NCBI RefSeq assembly: GCF_040939455.1
Contig: NC_134112.1
Location: forward strand, 21,230,501-21,294,500
DNA length: 64,000 nt
Source of the DNA: Microcebus murinus
Lineage: Eukaryota; Chordata; Mammalia; Primates; Cheirogaleidae
Direction of reading: 5' to 3'
This document shows, in pieces, positions 52,435-64,000 of this stretch. The translations under genes were made by a program, and so were the position numbers. Position 1 is the first letter of the stretch; each line of letters begins with the position of its first letter. The notes below the pieces were generated by a model. It had not been told where the DNA came from and made no database searches. It saw only the letters and a program-made list of their open reading frames with translations.

Positions 52435-52665
52435 GCAGCATTTAAGAGTACAGACTCGGGAGCTAGGCAGTCTTAATTTGAAATCTGGCACTATTTTTTA
52501 CTTTCTGCAAGACTGGGGCATGTTATTTAACCTCCCTGTGCTTCAGTATTCTCATCTAATACATATGAATAATAGTAGTGCCCACCTCAAAGGTTTAAGG
52601 ATTAAATGAAGTAAAGTATGTGAAACACTTGGTGCCTGTCATACTGTGTCTATATTTGTTAAATA
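52435..52665 (+). repeat. MIR fragment
   Basis: Nearly full MIR order: TTTAAGAGTACAGACTCGGG, TTTGAAATCTGGCAC, TTATTTAACCTCCCTGTGCTTC, CACCTCAAAGGTTTAAGGATTAAATG. Confidence 0.88.
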
Positions 52666-53079
52666 TGATGAAGCTGCTCTGTGAATGGTCTCCTTGCAGG
52701 TCTCTTACTCCTTGGGGTTGAGAGCTACCATCTTCCTCCAAAGAGTGGGACAGGGGCACTCAGCAGTGCAGCAGTGGTAGCCACAGAAACCTTTTCCCTC
52801 TCTTTACATCCATATTTTTCCTTTCTTTGTATCTTGTCCCTGTTTATATGCATGAGGGACTGAAAGGTTCAAGAGTTGTGAAACTGGTTCCTAAACTTTC
52901 CTTAGTAAAGCTGCATATATAGATTTGTTACACGTTGACTGTTTCTGGTATCTATCTTTTTGAGAACCTCAGAACTTAAGACAGAAAGAGTTCAACTCCA
53001 ACTACCTCTTGTACCTATGTCGTGTTTCTTGAATCTCTCTTGACATTTTTAAAAATTATATTCATTTCTTTTTCTTTTT

Positions 53080-54960
53080 CTTTTAGTTCCTAAATAGTTT
53101 CTCACATGTCTCCTACTTTTCAGTCATGTTCTCTGAACTATTCAGTCTGTCTTTTACTGATTTCATTGTATTTTTTGAATTATATTTTAAATTTTACTAG
53201 CATTTTTCTATACCTCTAATTGTTTTCATGGCTGCTTTGTATCCTTAATTTTTTACAGTCTACTTAAATTTAATATTGTCCTACTTCATGTTAAATGTAG
53301 GAATCTTGTAGCATTATTGACACATGTACAAACTCTCGCATCCTCTTTGCTATAAATTATCGTACATATTTCAACATATGGTATAAAACACCATAATGCA
53401 CTCTTTGATCTGAAGAAATCTTTAGCATTGTTTGCAGTGCAGGTGTGCTGGTAATGAGTTATCTTAGCTTGTTTTATCTGAAATGTCTTTATTTTATCTT
53501 CATTATTGAAGGATGCTGCATATAGGATTCTGGCTCATAGTTACTATCTTTTGGTCTTCATTGTTTTTAATGAGAAGCCCTCCCTCATTCAAATGTTTAT
53601 TCTCTTTATTCAATATGTCACTTTTCTGTGTTTGCTTTAAACATTGTCTCTTATCTTTGATTTCTATCAGTTTGATCATAACATTGTTAAAGTCTAGTTT
53701 TCTGTGTATTTATCCCACTTAGAGTTCGCTGGGCTTCTTGCATCTATAAATGTAAATCTTTGAGCAAATTAAGGACATTTTCCACCATTATTTTTTCAAA
53801 TAATTTTTTCCTTGCCCAATTCTTTCTGTCCTTTTCATCTCAGACTGCAACTGCATGTATATTTGATCTTTGATATTGTCCCATAGGTTCCTGAAACTCA
53901 GATAATTCTTTCATATAATTTTAAAATCGTTTTCCTAATCATCAGATTGTTGGATAATTTCTATTGCTAGATATTAAAGTTCACCAAGTCTTTCTTTTAT
54001 CATTTCTAATATGATGTTAAGTACATTCAGTGAATTTTGAATTCCAGAAATTATAATTTTTATTTATGGAATCCCCATTTCATTCTTTTTTGTAATTCTA
54101 TTTTGCTTTTGAGATTTTCTATATTTTCATTCATTGTTAGTATATTTTCCTTTACATTCTTCATCATGATTGTAATCATCTCTTTAAAACACTTATATGC
54201 TGATTCCAATATCCGATTTTTCTCATGGTCTGTCTTTATTAATTGCCTTTTTTCTTGAGTGTAGATTATATTTTCTTAATTTTTATATGTCTAGTAAATT
54301 TTTATTGTGACTGGACAGTGTGAATAGTATGTTGTTTAAGGAAGCAGGGAACCTGGCTGGAATCAAACTCAAATGGAAATCTCAGTTCACTTTGTTTAGA
54401 CTTAGCTGAAATTTTTAAAGTCTTTCCCATGCATCCTTATTTCAAGAATTGGCTAAAGTTTTTGGCAGATCTCATACCCAGAATTTGGGGACTTTTCTGT
54501 CTAGCTCTCTCCTTTCTGGGATTTTCCTCATCCTCACTTTCCAGCTGTTGTCACTGCCCCAAAGTCTTTCTTCTGATTTTTATTAGCTAGTAAAACTGCT
54601 ACATTCTATTAGAGTTTTAGAATTGTGTCAACTGAAGCCTACCCCCAGGCTAAAAGTCTTATAAAAAACAGGACACTCACCCCATATCATTTCTTTCTTC
54701 CAAGGGAATCCCCCTTCACTGCCTGCTTTTGGTTACTCTCCAGTGCCTTTCGTAGTTTTTAAAATATTTTGTCCTGAATTTATAGTTATTATCTGTGGGA
54801 AGGTCAGCTCATTAGGAGTTACTTAGCCATTATCAGAAACAGAATCAGACATTGTATATTTTATCTGAAAGGAATCTTAAGGAATCTTTACTCACTGGAG
54901 ATCATTCTCTTGCATAGATGCAATGTCCTCATCCATCTTACTGAGAAGATTCATTTCTAA
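53080..54960 (-). mobile_element. Old L1M ORF1/5' region, reverse orientation
   Basis: Reversed ORF1 text is clear at 53300-54260: TTTGCAGTGCAGGTGTGCTGG, TGAAATGTCTTTATTTTATCTTC, GAGTTCGCTGGGCTTCTTG, CCATTATTTTTTCAAATAATTTTT, CCCATAGGTTCCTGAAACTC. From 54300 the assignment to the reversed 5'UTR is less sure. Confidence 0.7.
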
Positions 54961-54989
54961 GGATTTCTAATGGTTCTTTGTAGTCATTC

Positions 54990-55203
54990 GTTTTTTATTT
55001 TTTATTTCAGCATATTATGGGGGTACAAATGTTAAGGTGATGTATACTGTCCATGCCCCCTCCCCCTTGAGTCAGAGGTTCAAACATGACCATCCCCCAG
55101 ACGTTGCATATCTCACTCATTATGTTTGTATATACCCATCCCCTCCTCCCCCCTCCCACCTGCCCGACACCCAATAAATGTTATTCCTATATGTCCACTT
55201 ACC
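54990..55203 (-). mobile_element. Short lineage-specific retroposed insert (lemur L1 3' end)
   Basis: A 214-bp insert between perfect 11-bp duplications TGTAGTCATTC (54979-54989 and 55204-55214). The plus strand starts with a broken T-run (the reversed A-tail), then TTCAGCATATTATGGGGGTAC and a C-rich end (CCCCTCCCACCTGCCCGACA). I associate this text with the 3' end of strepsirrhine L1 elements, so it is probably a 5'-truncated L1. Confidence 0.75.
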
Positions 55204-55789
55204 TGTAGTCATTCTTTTATTGATGAGTATTTCTTCTGAATAACCTCTGAGTTTGAACTGTTCAATCTTGTGGTAATTATGCTGTGTTTGCTCAGTGTAA
55301 AAAGTGACAGGAAAAGCATATCTTGTCCAATTTGATAGTTAAGTGAGATTCTTTTGGAAATTATTACCTGAACGTGTTAGTATAGTTCTGCATTAGACTC
55401 ATTGCTCAGTCCCTGGGTGAGCTCTTCTAGAATTGTCTGTAACTTCACCCACAATATATCCCACACAAATTGTTCAAGGGTCCTGGAATATTAATTCTGG
55501 ACCCACTTTCTCCTTTTAAATAGCACTTTAATATATTTCCTGTTTTTCTTAGCTACTTTAGTTTTCTTGTTATTTTAGTGATCATTTATTTTTCAGGGTG
55601 TAAGGCCTCCATCTTCTGTAAGAAGTCAATTTGCTCAAATTTAATTAGGAAATATACCTTTTCTGCTAATATGTAGAGTATTGCACATGAATAGAGGCAA
55701 TATAATCTTAAAACTGGATTTTTAACTAAATTTTAAATATATTTGAAGAGTTCATTGTATGTCTTTATCTATTTGCATGTGTATGTGTG

Positions 55790-56090
55790 GCTTAAAACAA
55801 CAATTTGTTACCTCTCATGGTTATGTGAGCTGGCTTGCTCAGCTGTGTGGTTGTCCCTTGGATTCTGTCATGCGGTTGCAGTCAGATATCACCTGGGATA
55901 GAATCACCTGAAATTTCGACTGTGCTGGACATCAAAGATGGCTCATTCACATGGGAAGCTCATTCAGCCTGTCCACCAGAGTGCCTCCATGTGTCGTCCC
56001 CACATAGCTTGGGCTTCTCACTACATGGGCAGTGGGTTCCCAGAGGGAGTGTTCCAAGAAGAGATATCCCAAGATCCAGCCAGGTGAGTT
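55790..56090 (+). repeat. Unnamed old interspersed-repeat fragment
   Basis: GTGGCTTAAAACAACAATTT, GTTACCTCTCATGG and CAGTCAGATATCACC resemble a common mammalian interspersed repeat that I cannot name. The two open frames across it on opposite strands are therefore unlikely to be genes. Confidence 0.4.
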
Positions 56091-57084
56091 AAGGGCTATT
56101 CCCTGGAACCAGTGCATCATCACTATTGCTATAATATTTTGGTCAAAATGGTCCATGTGCCTTCGTCTTTCAAATGAAATCATCTTTTGAACTTCAATTA
56201 AAAAATTCATATATATATATATATATGTATATATATATCTCAAAGTGATTACATATATATGATAAGTTCCTCCTTTTCCCATTTATTGCAGTAGTTTTAC
56301 TAATTTGTTCTGTGTCCTATTTTTTCTCAGGTTAACAACACTAGTTTTGAAAGTAGAAAAATTGCATTTGCTATACTATAATTCAGATTTTTTCCATTAG
56401 GCTAACCTTCACCTATCTTACTTTGCTCTCTCAATTTGAGATTAAATTTAGACTAGTAATTTTTGCCTAACTTCCCAAGTCATTTTTTGGAATGATTAGG
56501 GTGATTTACATGATATCAATAGACCTCTTAATAGAATGTCAAGGAAGGCAGTTTCTATTGGCAAGGGGACCTCCAGTTTCATTGAGAAGCATTCAATTAG
56601 ATGGAAAACAGATGCTTATTTTTGTGTTATAAACCTCAATGCAGGTTGTGTGGTAATTACTTTGAAGAGCAGGATAACAATTTATGTAATCAGCAGGACC
56701 CTATAATTACTAATGCATAATTTCTAAACAGCATTTAGCAAAATGAGGACCATACATATACTTTGTAATGAAAAAGATGTGTTTGACACCACACTAAATT
56801 AAATTAAAAATTTGCATATTTTCTTCCAGATGAAGTACTAGCTTCATCTGCTCTATTTTGCTGGATGAATCCTGCCTACTGCTAGCTCCTCATAGGATCA
56901 TGGAAATGTTAAATCACAATGATGGAAGAATGGGAGCATAAAAATAAGGAGTAGAGAAAAGCTCCCTCTCCATTGTCTAGGGTGATATAGTATTATTCTA
57001 AGAGATGATTTGGAAAGCAATATCTAGGCAACTTCTTTCCACTGAGAATTTAACATCAAGATCATATAAAATTCAGAATGGCAG

Positions 57085-57260
57085 AACACTTAAAAATTAT
57101 CTGCATTTACCTCTTTGTTACAGATGGAAAAATTGAGGCCCAGTAAAACAATATAACTTGTGCAACATCAAGCAATTTGGCAGTAGGAGTAAGAAAGCAT
57201 TCACCCAGTTAGTCTTGGTCCTATGTGACACTGAATCCACTATTATAGTCAGTTCATGTA
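57085..57260 (-). repeat. MIR fragment, reverse orientation
   Basis: CTCTTTGTTACAGATGG, AAAATTGAGGCCCAGTAAAAC and TGTGCAACATCAAGCAATTTGGCAG follow reversed MIR, about 225 bp from the 58-bp ITPRID1 exon. Confidence 0.7.
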
Positions 57261-57485
57261 GAGTTAGTGTCAGACGCACTGCATACTCCATTAGCCCCAG
57301 GGATAGTGAACATTTCTATATTTTAAAATTTACATGTACATTTGCATTGCTAGGAGGTTTTTAGCATTCCAGATGATGCGTAAATGTAGGGCATCTCCTG
57401 CAGATAATTTAAGTTCTATACATATTGTGAAAGTTAAGCACCAATTGTTTGCATTCTTTCTGAAATACCATTGATGAATTCTTAC

Positions 57486-57543
57486 CTACAGTTCCTGAGG
57501 TCACACCAAGAGGATTACCAGTTTCTTCTTCAAAGCTCTGGAC
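57486..57543 (-). CDS. ITPRID1: ITPRID1 58-bp coding exon upstream of a 52-kb intron
   Basis: On the minus strand a branch-like CTAATGAG stretch and the acceptor GATATTTTAG precede this exon; the donor is GTAAGAATT. Read in phase 0 it encodes VQSFEEETGNPLGVTSGTV with one base left over. That base plus the first two bases of the 5259-5341 exon make a Gly codon, giving [14 protein letters not shown], which fits my memory of ITPRID1 at this junction. The polypyrimidine tract is weak, so the call rests on the phase match, the strong donor and the protein wording. The preceding exon was not found at 57544-64000. Confidence 0.78.
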
Positions 57544-59960
57544 CTAAAATATCAAAATGCATTAATCTCATTAGAAATTTTTTTTCATGATAAATTCACT
57601 TCATTTAATCAACATATAATTAGTGTCTACTGGCACCTGATAAGAGGGATAAACATGAGTTCCTGAACTCAAATAACTTACAGTCTGCTGGGAGGAAGTG
57701 GCATGGACAAGGTGCTCATGGTAAAGATACAAAGAATTAAAGGAGTTCAGGAGAAAGGAAGATCACATCTGGGTGGGAAGATCAAGGCTCCTTCTGGAAG
57801 ATGTGCATTTAAAATAAATTTAACAATTTTATTATTTTTCTAGATGTTTTTGCTCCCAAAGAACTTTAAATATGTTTGGAGAATGCAAGTAAATTTTGTC
57901 TCAATAAATTTATGAAGAGTAATTCAGAAAATCTGCTTGCTATGTAGTGCTTAAACAGATTTAAAAAATTAATTTCCAAATTGATATAGCAACATTTATA
58001 TTTGATATTCTTTTTAGAAATTAATAAATACTACTTTATTAATGACAATAAAGTTATTATTAAAAGAAAATAATAAATATTATTTTTAAAATAGCAATAC
58101 AGATTACTATAGAAACATGATACATAGAAAAAATTAAAGAAGGGAAGAAAACAATTACTGTTAATATTTTAGAGTATTTCTTTGCAAGTTTTCTTTTCAT
58201 ACACTTATTTTGAATATAGTTATGTAGTCAAACTTTTTCACTCAGAAATTTGAAGGATGAACTCTTTTCCCACATCATAAAATTTGTCTTAAAACGCCAT
58301 CTTTAATGACTGCACAATAGGCCACATTTTGAAGGTACATTAGTTTACTTAACAATTTCCCATTGTTGGAACATTTTCTAAATTTTGCAATTAAAAATGA
58401 TGCTCAAATGAATATCCTTATACATTAATGTACTTCTACATCTCCTATTATTTATTTCAAATTAATATCTTAATGTTGGAACCTGAACCAAAGGACATAA
58501 ACATTTTAAACATTGTGGTACAATAGGGTCAAAAATGACCTTTAACTCAGGGATAGACTAAGGACCATGAGAATATAGCTCAACAATGTAATGAGAAGAA
58601 ATATTCATTTCCTCTTTTTAATCCTTCATATATTTTTTCAAAGAAGTTACTTTATACTTATAATTACTTAGGCATACTTCTTAGAATGATTTTTATTGGT
58701 TTTGGTAACTGAAACCAGTGTGCACCATATAAATTTTCAAGTGTACTAAGGAAGTTCTTTTGCCATGACCATTACCATGGAGAAAAATTCACTTAGTGCA
58801 ATGTAAAGCACAGATTTGTCTATTGAAAAAAAGAACAAAAGCAAAAAGGAACAACAATTTAAAGTAAAAGCCAAGTGTATTCTTTGGCTGGTCCACCCTA
58901 GCCAAACTTATTAATTAATTTAAATAAAAGAAATATTTATAACTTTTGAAACATCCCCCACCTAATCTAAGTGCTGATTGGCATTACTTAATAATTAGGT
59001 TAATGTTCTTACACATGAATTCCAGAGTATAGTATCCTTATATGCAAATGAGAAGAAAGGGTGAAGATTATTTATTATGGATATAAAGAAACATCCTACC
59101 TTGAGTTTACAATTGCACAAGTGTCTCAATATTAAATTCATTTAATATGTTTGGGAATTTAAAAAGAGAGGAGCTGACTTAATTTTATTAAGTAAAATTA
59201 AACACAAAAATATGTTGATTTTTGCATTAAAAATCTATGCACAATTTTTTTGGAATCATACTTTTAAGAAGTGAACCAAATATTGCCAAACTCAGCCTTT
59301 AGTAAGACTAGAGAAAACATCATAGGTTGATCTGGAGGCAAAACTTGGCCAATCATAGTTGAAATTCTGATAGCTAGATATTTAAATACATTGGCTCATG
59401 TTTTAAATGCCATGAAAATTTGCCAATTTCACACATAGTTTTTGTTTCTTATAATTGGATTTTTAGATTTTCCATTGAAAAATAAACGTGGCATTGGCTC
59501 TTGTTTAAGATCCAATCTACCCAAGCTTCGTTCACTCATCTATTGTTATGGAGTAAAATAAATTTTTTCCCTGGGTGAGAATGTAATATTTTACATACAC
59601 TTTTTATGAAAACGAAATTCAAGTAGTTTCTTTTATATCATTTTTAGGACTATCTCTGTCTTACATATACACATACAGTCCTTCACACATATAAATCTTG
59701 AAAAATATTAAAGAAACTCCATAGATAAAGTTGGCTATGAAGTTCAACAAAATATTCTGTTTTTCTATGAAGGCCACCCTTAGATTAAATTAGTATCAAA
59801 TTCTTTTATTGTTAATTTACTCATTCGACAAATATTTACTGAGTATCTACTATGTGCCACAGAAATATGTGAGGTTTTTTTTTTATTCTGATGTTTGAGT
59901 GTGTTTCTTCCCTTCCTCCAAATACATATGAACCTATAGTTTTTTCTTGAATAATTGTCA
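57544..59960. other. ITPRID1: ITPRID1 intron upstream of the 58-bp exon
   Basis: AT-rich. A reversed old L1 3' fragment lies at about 58190-58480 (GACTGCACAATAGGCCACATTTTG, AACAATTTCCCATTGTTGG). A short MIR/L2 piece lies at 59820-59860 (GACAAATATTTACTGAGTATC). No coding exon was recognised. Confidence 0.45.
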
Positions 59961-59974
59961 TTTTGAAAATATTT

Positions 59975-60105
59975 CAAAAGTTGTGTGTGGTAGCTTGTGC
60001 CTATAATCTCAGCTACTTGGGAGCCTGAGGCAGGAGAATTGCTTGAGCCCATGAGTTTGAGAACAACCTGGGCAACATAGCAAGACACTGTCTTCAAAAC
60101 AGTAA
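59975..60105 (+). mobile_element. 7SL-derived Alu monomer fragment (FLAM-like)
   Basis: GTGGTAGCTTGTGCCTATAATCTCAGCTACTTGGGAGCCTGAGGCAGGAGAATTGCTTGAGCCC runs through CAACCTGGGCAACATAGC and a degraded tail. Only a left-arm-type monomer is present, so it is an ancient free monomer or a truncated Alu. Confidence 0.8.
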
Positions 60106-60114
60106 AATTAAATT

Positions 60115-62517
60115 AGGAAGAGGAAAGGCAACATGGCTGACGAGAGACATCACTTACTGGACTATCCAGAGGGAAGGAAGTGTTTCAGATAAAGGAGAGG
60201 GGAGATAGGACACAGCTCAGGTGTAGGTCGAAGGAATAAGTACCAGAGCCTGCCAGGGACCTCTCAGAGGAACATTGCAAAGCAGAGAAAGAAGAGGAAA
60301 AAGGAAAAAAAGATATTGGTGTGGATCAAACCCAGAGAGGCTGAGAGCCCAGTCAAGGGGAAAGGTGACTAGCAGGCTACCAAGATACTTGGAAGCTTTT
60401 CCACCCCCACAAGCCCAAGCACTGCAGCAACCCCAGAACTGTGGGGAGAACTTGCATAACATTCCATGTGGAATTTCCCTCCAAGGAGAGTAACCTGAGA
60501 GGCTAGAGAGCTGGCTTTCTTCCATTCAGACTCTTATCCTCCCCTGCCCACTGCAACCAAGAGAGAAGTTTGAGCCAAGAATTTGGCAAGCAGCTGCCTC
60601 TCTGCAGCCAGTACATCCTCTAGTCTGAAGTTTCTACAGAGACTGCGGTCCACACCTTTTCCCGTGAGGACATGCAGTGGATCTGGGTGCATGATCTAGA
60701 AGCTTTCTGTCAGCTGGCATTTACCAGAGATTCATGCCAGTGAGTTAGACACACAGGCTAGATGCTATGCCCCCAGGACTTGAACGGGTTGCTAGAGGAC
60801 ACAGGATTTGGACTTGGGAGGCGAGGGTGCCCACATGGGTGGAACTGATGGGAAAAGACGGGGGGGGGGGTCCAAGACACAGTGATTTGGGGGAATGCCC
60901 AATCTCCCCAAAAGGAAAGCCACACAGTCAGATTAGGGTGGGTCCTCCACCGGGGAAGATCCCAACCTGTGGTTCCATAGCAATAGAATGCAGCACATTC
61001 AGGTGCCTGTTTGCAACCATACATTGGAAGATAGGGGTGATGCAAGAGGGGCAGAGTTCACTCCTAACAGCTAGTTGAGGAATAACAACCCCTTCTTCAT
61101 GAGCAGTCATCCTGGTTTGGAGAGCCTGCCTCAAACATCCTCCCAGAGACTCTCCCTAATGGCTGGGAAAATGACCTTTGAGCCCTGTCAGGGCTTTGCA
61201 AAGCCTTCCAGGCTCACACAACCTAACCATGCGCAGCCTCACCCTTGCTCCTCCACTCACCTCTGCTGTGGTGGAGAACTAGCAATCCCCTGGGAGGTAC
61301 AGGGTCCCTCCCAAAGCCTGGGACATTCAGGTGTTTCTCCTGAGGGACTAGAGCTTATTACAGACCCAAAAGAACATCTTAGCAGTTGGCTGTTTCCTGC
61401 AAGCATCAACCACTGACAGGGAGAACAACTCTATAGCTCATTATAGTATCTACCAACTCAGTTAAATAGGGAGTGGCTGAATCTTACTCAAAAGCATTAC
61501 CCACCATCTCAGAGATTAAGCTGGGGATCCCATTACAATTCTCACTGCTGGGAAGATGTGAAGACAGAAGAATAGAAGCAACCTTAGGGGACACTGCTTT
61601 TTAGGGGAGAAACAAAATTATAGGAAGCTTGATCTGTGAGGGGTCTCACTCTACTACTGCAGACCTCTGAGCTGATTGGGGAGCTATTCAGAGTCTGTGC
61701 AGAGACATTCCAACAGAGCAGGTGCAGCACAGATCTGGTTCCTGCCAATCCCAGCTTTCAGCAACCGATGCCATCCTGATCACTCTGGTGCATGGAGCCA
61801 GGTCTGCTCGGGTCCCAGTCTTCCAGGAGCAGCCTTTGCTTTACTCCTGCTAGGCTGAGGAGGGAACAGATGCTCTCCCATGTTGTGCCCTGTGACTGGG
61901 GGCCAAACACACCTCCTATGCAGTGTGGGAGCTGAACAGAGAGGGGCCTCAGGCACCATAGGCACCACTTGGGAAGTCTAGGGTGACTTCCTCAGTGGAT
62001 CCTAGGTGTGCAGGGGGAAAACTTTGGTTGACCAGCAGCTCCAGACTGCCTACACAGACCCTGTGATACACAGGCATACTGATACAAACTCTTGCCTGTG
62101 TGATTGGGCATCAGCAATCCCCCTGCTTGTGGAATAGCCCTCTCGCATAGGAGCAGCTCTGTCCCCCAGATATCCAGAGCTAGCTCTGAAGCTCCCACTG
62201 TGTCTGAGTCCAAGGCTCTCTCCCTGTAGCTCCAGGCTCCCCCCCACCCCAGCACTGTGACTCTACCCCTGAGACTCCAGCATTGTGCCTAGATGCCAAC
62301 ACCTCAGCACTGAGTCCCCACTGCCACTGCTGGTTCAGCAGAACCTCCCTAAGGTCCAACACTTCACTCAGGCCCCCAGCCCTGAGCAGCCATAACTCCT
62401 GGACTTGGTTCAAGAGAGTCTCCAGCAAGATAGAACAGATGCCCTGCAATCCTATTAACCCAGAGCTGAGAGAAGAGAAGCCAGATGAAAAGAAACCAGC
62501 AAAATAACTCTGGAAAC
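60115..62517 (+). promoter_or_regulatory. Long L1 5'UTR (internal promoter region)
   Basis: GC-richer than its surroundings. The part at 61270-61560 aligns with the 5'UTR of the L1 at 12816, while about 0.7 kb before ORF1 (near 61640-62400) has no clear counterpart there. Open frames on both strands here are chance. Confidence 0.7.
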
Positions 62518-63494
62518 ATGAAAAAACAAGATAGTTTGACACTCCCAAGGGAACACGATGGAGCTACAGTAGTGGACTGCACCCACAAGGAAACTGTCAA
62601 AATGACAAAAATGGAATTTAGAATGTGGATGGCAAATAAGATGAATGGAATTGAAGAGAAAATTGAAAACCAACAAAAAGAAGCCAAAAAACATATCAGG
62701 AAATCAATGAAAAAAATGATAATGTCACTAGAGAACTAGATAACAATAAAAAAGGATATAATGGAACTTAAAGAAATGCAAGAGTCATTTGGGGAATTTA
62801 AAAACACAACAGAAAGCTTTAACAATAGGTCAAACCAAGGAGAAGAAAGAATCTCAGAGCTGGAAGCTAAGGCTTTCATGATAACTGAGTCATTCAAAGA
62901 GGCAGAGAAGAATATTAAAAAGTCCAAGCAATCACTGAGAGAAATATGGAACTATGTGAAGTGAACTAACATTCAACTTATAGGTATCCCTGAGAGAGAA
63001 GAAGTAAAAACTAAAAACATGGAAAACCTATCTGAGGAAATTATTGAGGAAAACTTCCCTGGTATTGCCAGAAATTAAGACATACAGATACAAGATGGAG
63101 AAGACTTGGAAGATTCATAGTAAATAGGACATCTCCAAGACACATAGTAATAAATATGGCCAAAGTCAAAATGAAGGAGAAAATTCTGCAAGTACCAAGA
63201 TGAAAGCATCAAATAATCTACAAAAGAAAACCCATCAGGTTAACTGCAGATTTCTTAGTGGAAACATTACAAGCCAGAAGGAAATGGGGCCCTATATTTA
63301 ATCAACTTAAACAGAACAACTGCTAGTCTAGAATTTTTGTATCCTGAAAAACTAATTTTCACAACTGACAAAGGAATTAAGTTTTTCCAGACAAGCAAAC
63401 ACTGAGGGAATTTTTCATTATCAGACCTGCCCTGCAAAAAATACTCAGAATAGCATTATACGCAAATCAGCACAGCAGATACCCACTAGTGTAA
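62518..63494 (+). pseudogene. L1 ORF1 remnant, few breaks
   Basis: ATG at 62518 (MKKQDSLTLPREHDG). The frame is open to a stop at about 62737, then continues as a coiled coil (FGEFKNTTESFNNRSNQGEE) and SLREIWNYVK, followed by a stop. The RNA-binding part is recognisable (LIGIPERE, then ENFPGIARN) and the end is CTAGTGTAA at 63494. The first stops alone prevent a full-length product of about 330 residues. Confidence 0.85.
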
Positions 63495-63542
63495 AGTGAA
63501 GTCACCTAAAACCCTTCCAAAACTCACAATTCTTATAAAACA

Positions 63543-64000
63543 ATAGAACAAGAGGTAAAACAAAGCAATAAGGGATAATCCAAGAGGATGAACAAACCAA
63601 CATCCCACATATCAATGCCATGAATTAACATTAACAGACTCAATGCTCCTCTCAAAAGACATAGGCTGCCTGAATGGAGAAAAAGACACAACCCAAGTAT
63701 CTTCTGTCTCCAGGAAACACACCCAAACCACAAGAATGCACACAGACACAACATTAAAGGATAGAAAAAAATATTCCACGTGAACAAAAATCAAAAGACA
63801 GCAGGTGTAACCATTCTTATATCAAATAAAATTAAGCCAGCCAAGGTAAAGAAAGACAAAGAGGATCATTATATAATGCTAAAGGGAGAAATTCTACAAG
63901 AAGACATAAAAATTCTAAACATATATGTACCCCAAACAGGCATTCCCAGATACATAAAGCCAATTTTACTAGAACTAAACAAAGAAATAAATAGCACCAT
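63543..64000 (+). pseudogene. L1 ORF2 start (endonuclease domain), cut by the window
   Basis: The endonuclease text includes NINRLNAPLKRHRLPEW, then the catalytic-site motif LQETH (QET codons at 63711-63719), and HVNKNQKTAGVTILIS. A stop (ATGCCATGA) precedes the conserved Asn region, and the start codon position reads ATA, so this copy is also inactive. The reverse transcriptase lies beyond 64000. Confidence 0.85.

Larger units (their letters stand above)
60115..64000 (+). mobile_element. 5' part of a full-length L1, right end outside the window
   Basis: The 5' end reads AAGAGGAAAGGCAACATGGCTGAC, typical of L1 starts. Order: 5'UTR of about 2.4 kb (60115-62517), ORF1 (62518-63494), then the start of ORF2 running off the window. 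It is related to the copy at 12816 but better preserved in ORF1. Confidence 0.9.

Noticed and set aside
55835..56282. Open frames on both strands (85 and 111 residues)
   Set aside because: They overlap in opposite directions across an apparent old repeat and a TA run.
60217..62694. Cluster of open frames up to 122 residues on both strands
   Set aside because: They lie in the second L1 5'UTR or antisense to ORF1.

Overview
The window is nuclear DNA of a primate, most likely a strepsirrhine (lemur group, possibly a mouse lemur). The Alu copies carry the variant linker and right-arm wording I associate with lemurs (for example CTATAAATAGAAAG and GACGCCACGGCACTCACTC). The L1 elements are of a non-human type, and there is a piggyBac copy of a kind reported from the mouse lemur genome. 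The species call is an inference from repeat families, not from a database match.

One host gene is supported, on the minus strand: ITPRID1 (formerly CCDC129), a relative of TESPA1 and ITPRID2/KRAP. Three consecutive coding exons are visible at 57486-57543, 5259-5341 and 3526-4842. Each is bounded by AG and GT, and together they give 486 codons in a compatible reading phase without a stop. The exons encoding the N-terminal IP3-receptor-interacting part should lie above position 64000. The C-terminal coiled-coil exons should lie below position 1. Nearly the whole window is therefore one intron of about 52 kb (5342-57485) plus the flanking intron ends.

The intron is packed with transposons. L1: a full-length but broken copy (12816-20039), an older copy interrupted by an Alu (about 28700-34680), ORF1/5'UTR-type fragments (7420-8900, and 53080-54960 in reverse), reverse ORF2 fragments (25250-26950, 44680-48060), and the first 3.9 kb of another full-length copy at the right edge (60115-64000). 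Alu: six lemur-type copies, most with target-site duplications, and one 7SL-monomer fragment. DNA transposons: a piggyBac remnant with TTAA duplications and the C-terminal zinc-binding part of its transposase (6020-6743), a small hAT element (10095-10287), an MER5A-like element (1622-1850), and a Tigger-like element with TA duplications (48817-49146). There are also MIR, L2, CR1/L3-like and HAL1-like fossils and several long microsatellites.

A repeat-poor, less AT-rich block at about 39850-42530 is the best candidate for non-coding regulatory sequence. I saw no bacterial-type system, CRISPR array, rRNA or tRNA gene. The most interesting item is the piggyBac remnant, because young piggyBac elements are rare in primates.
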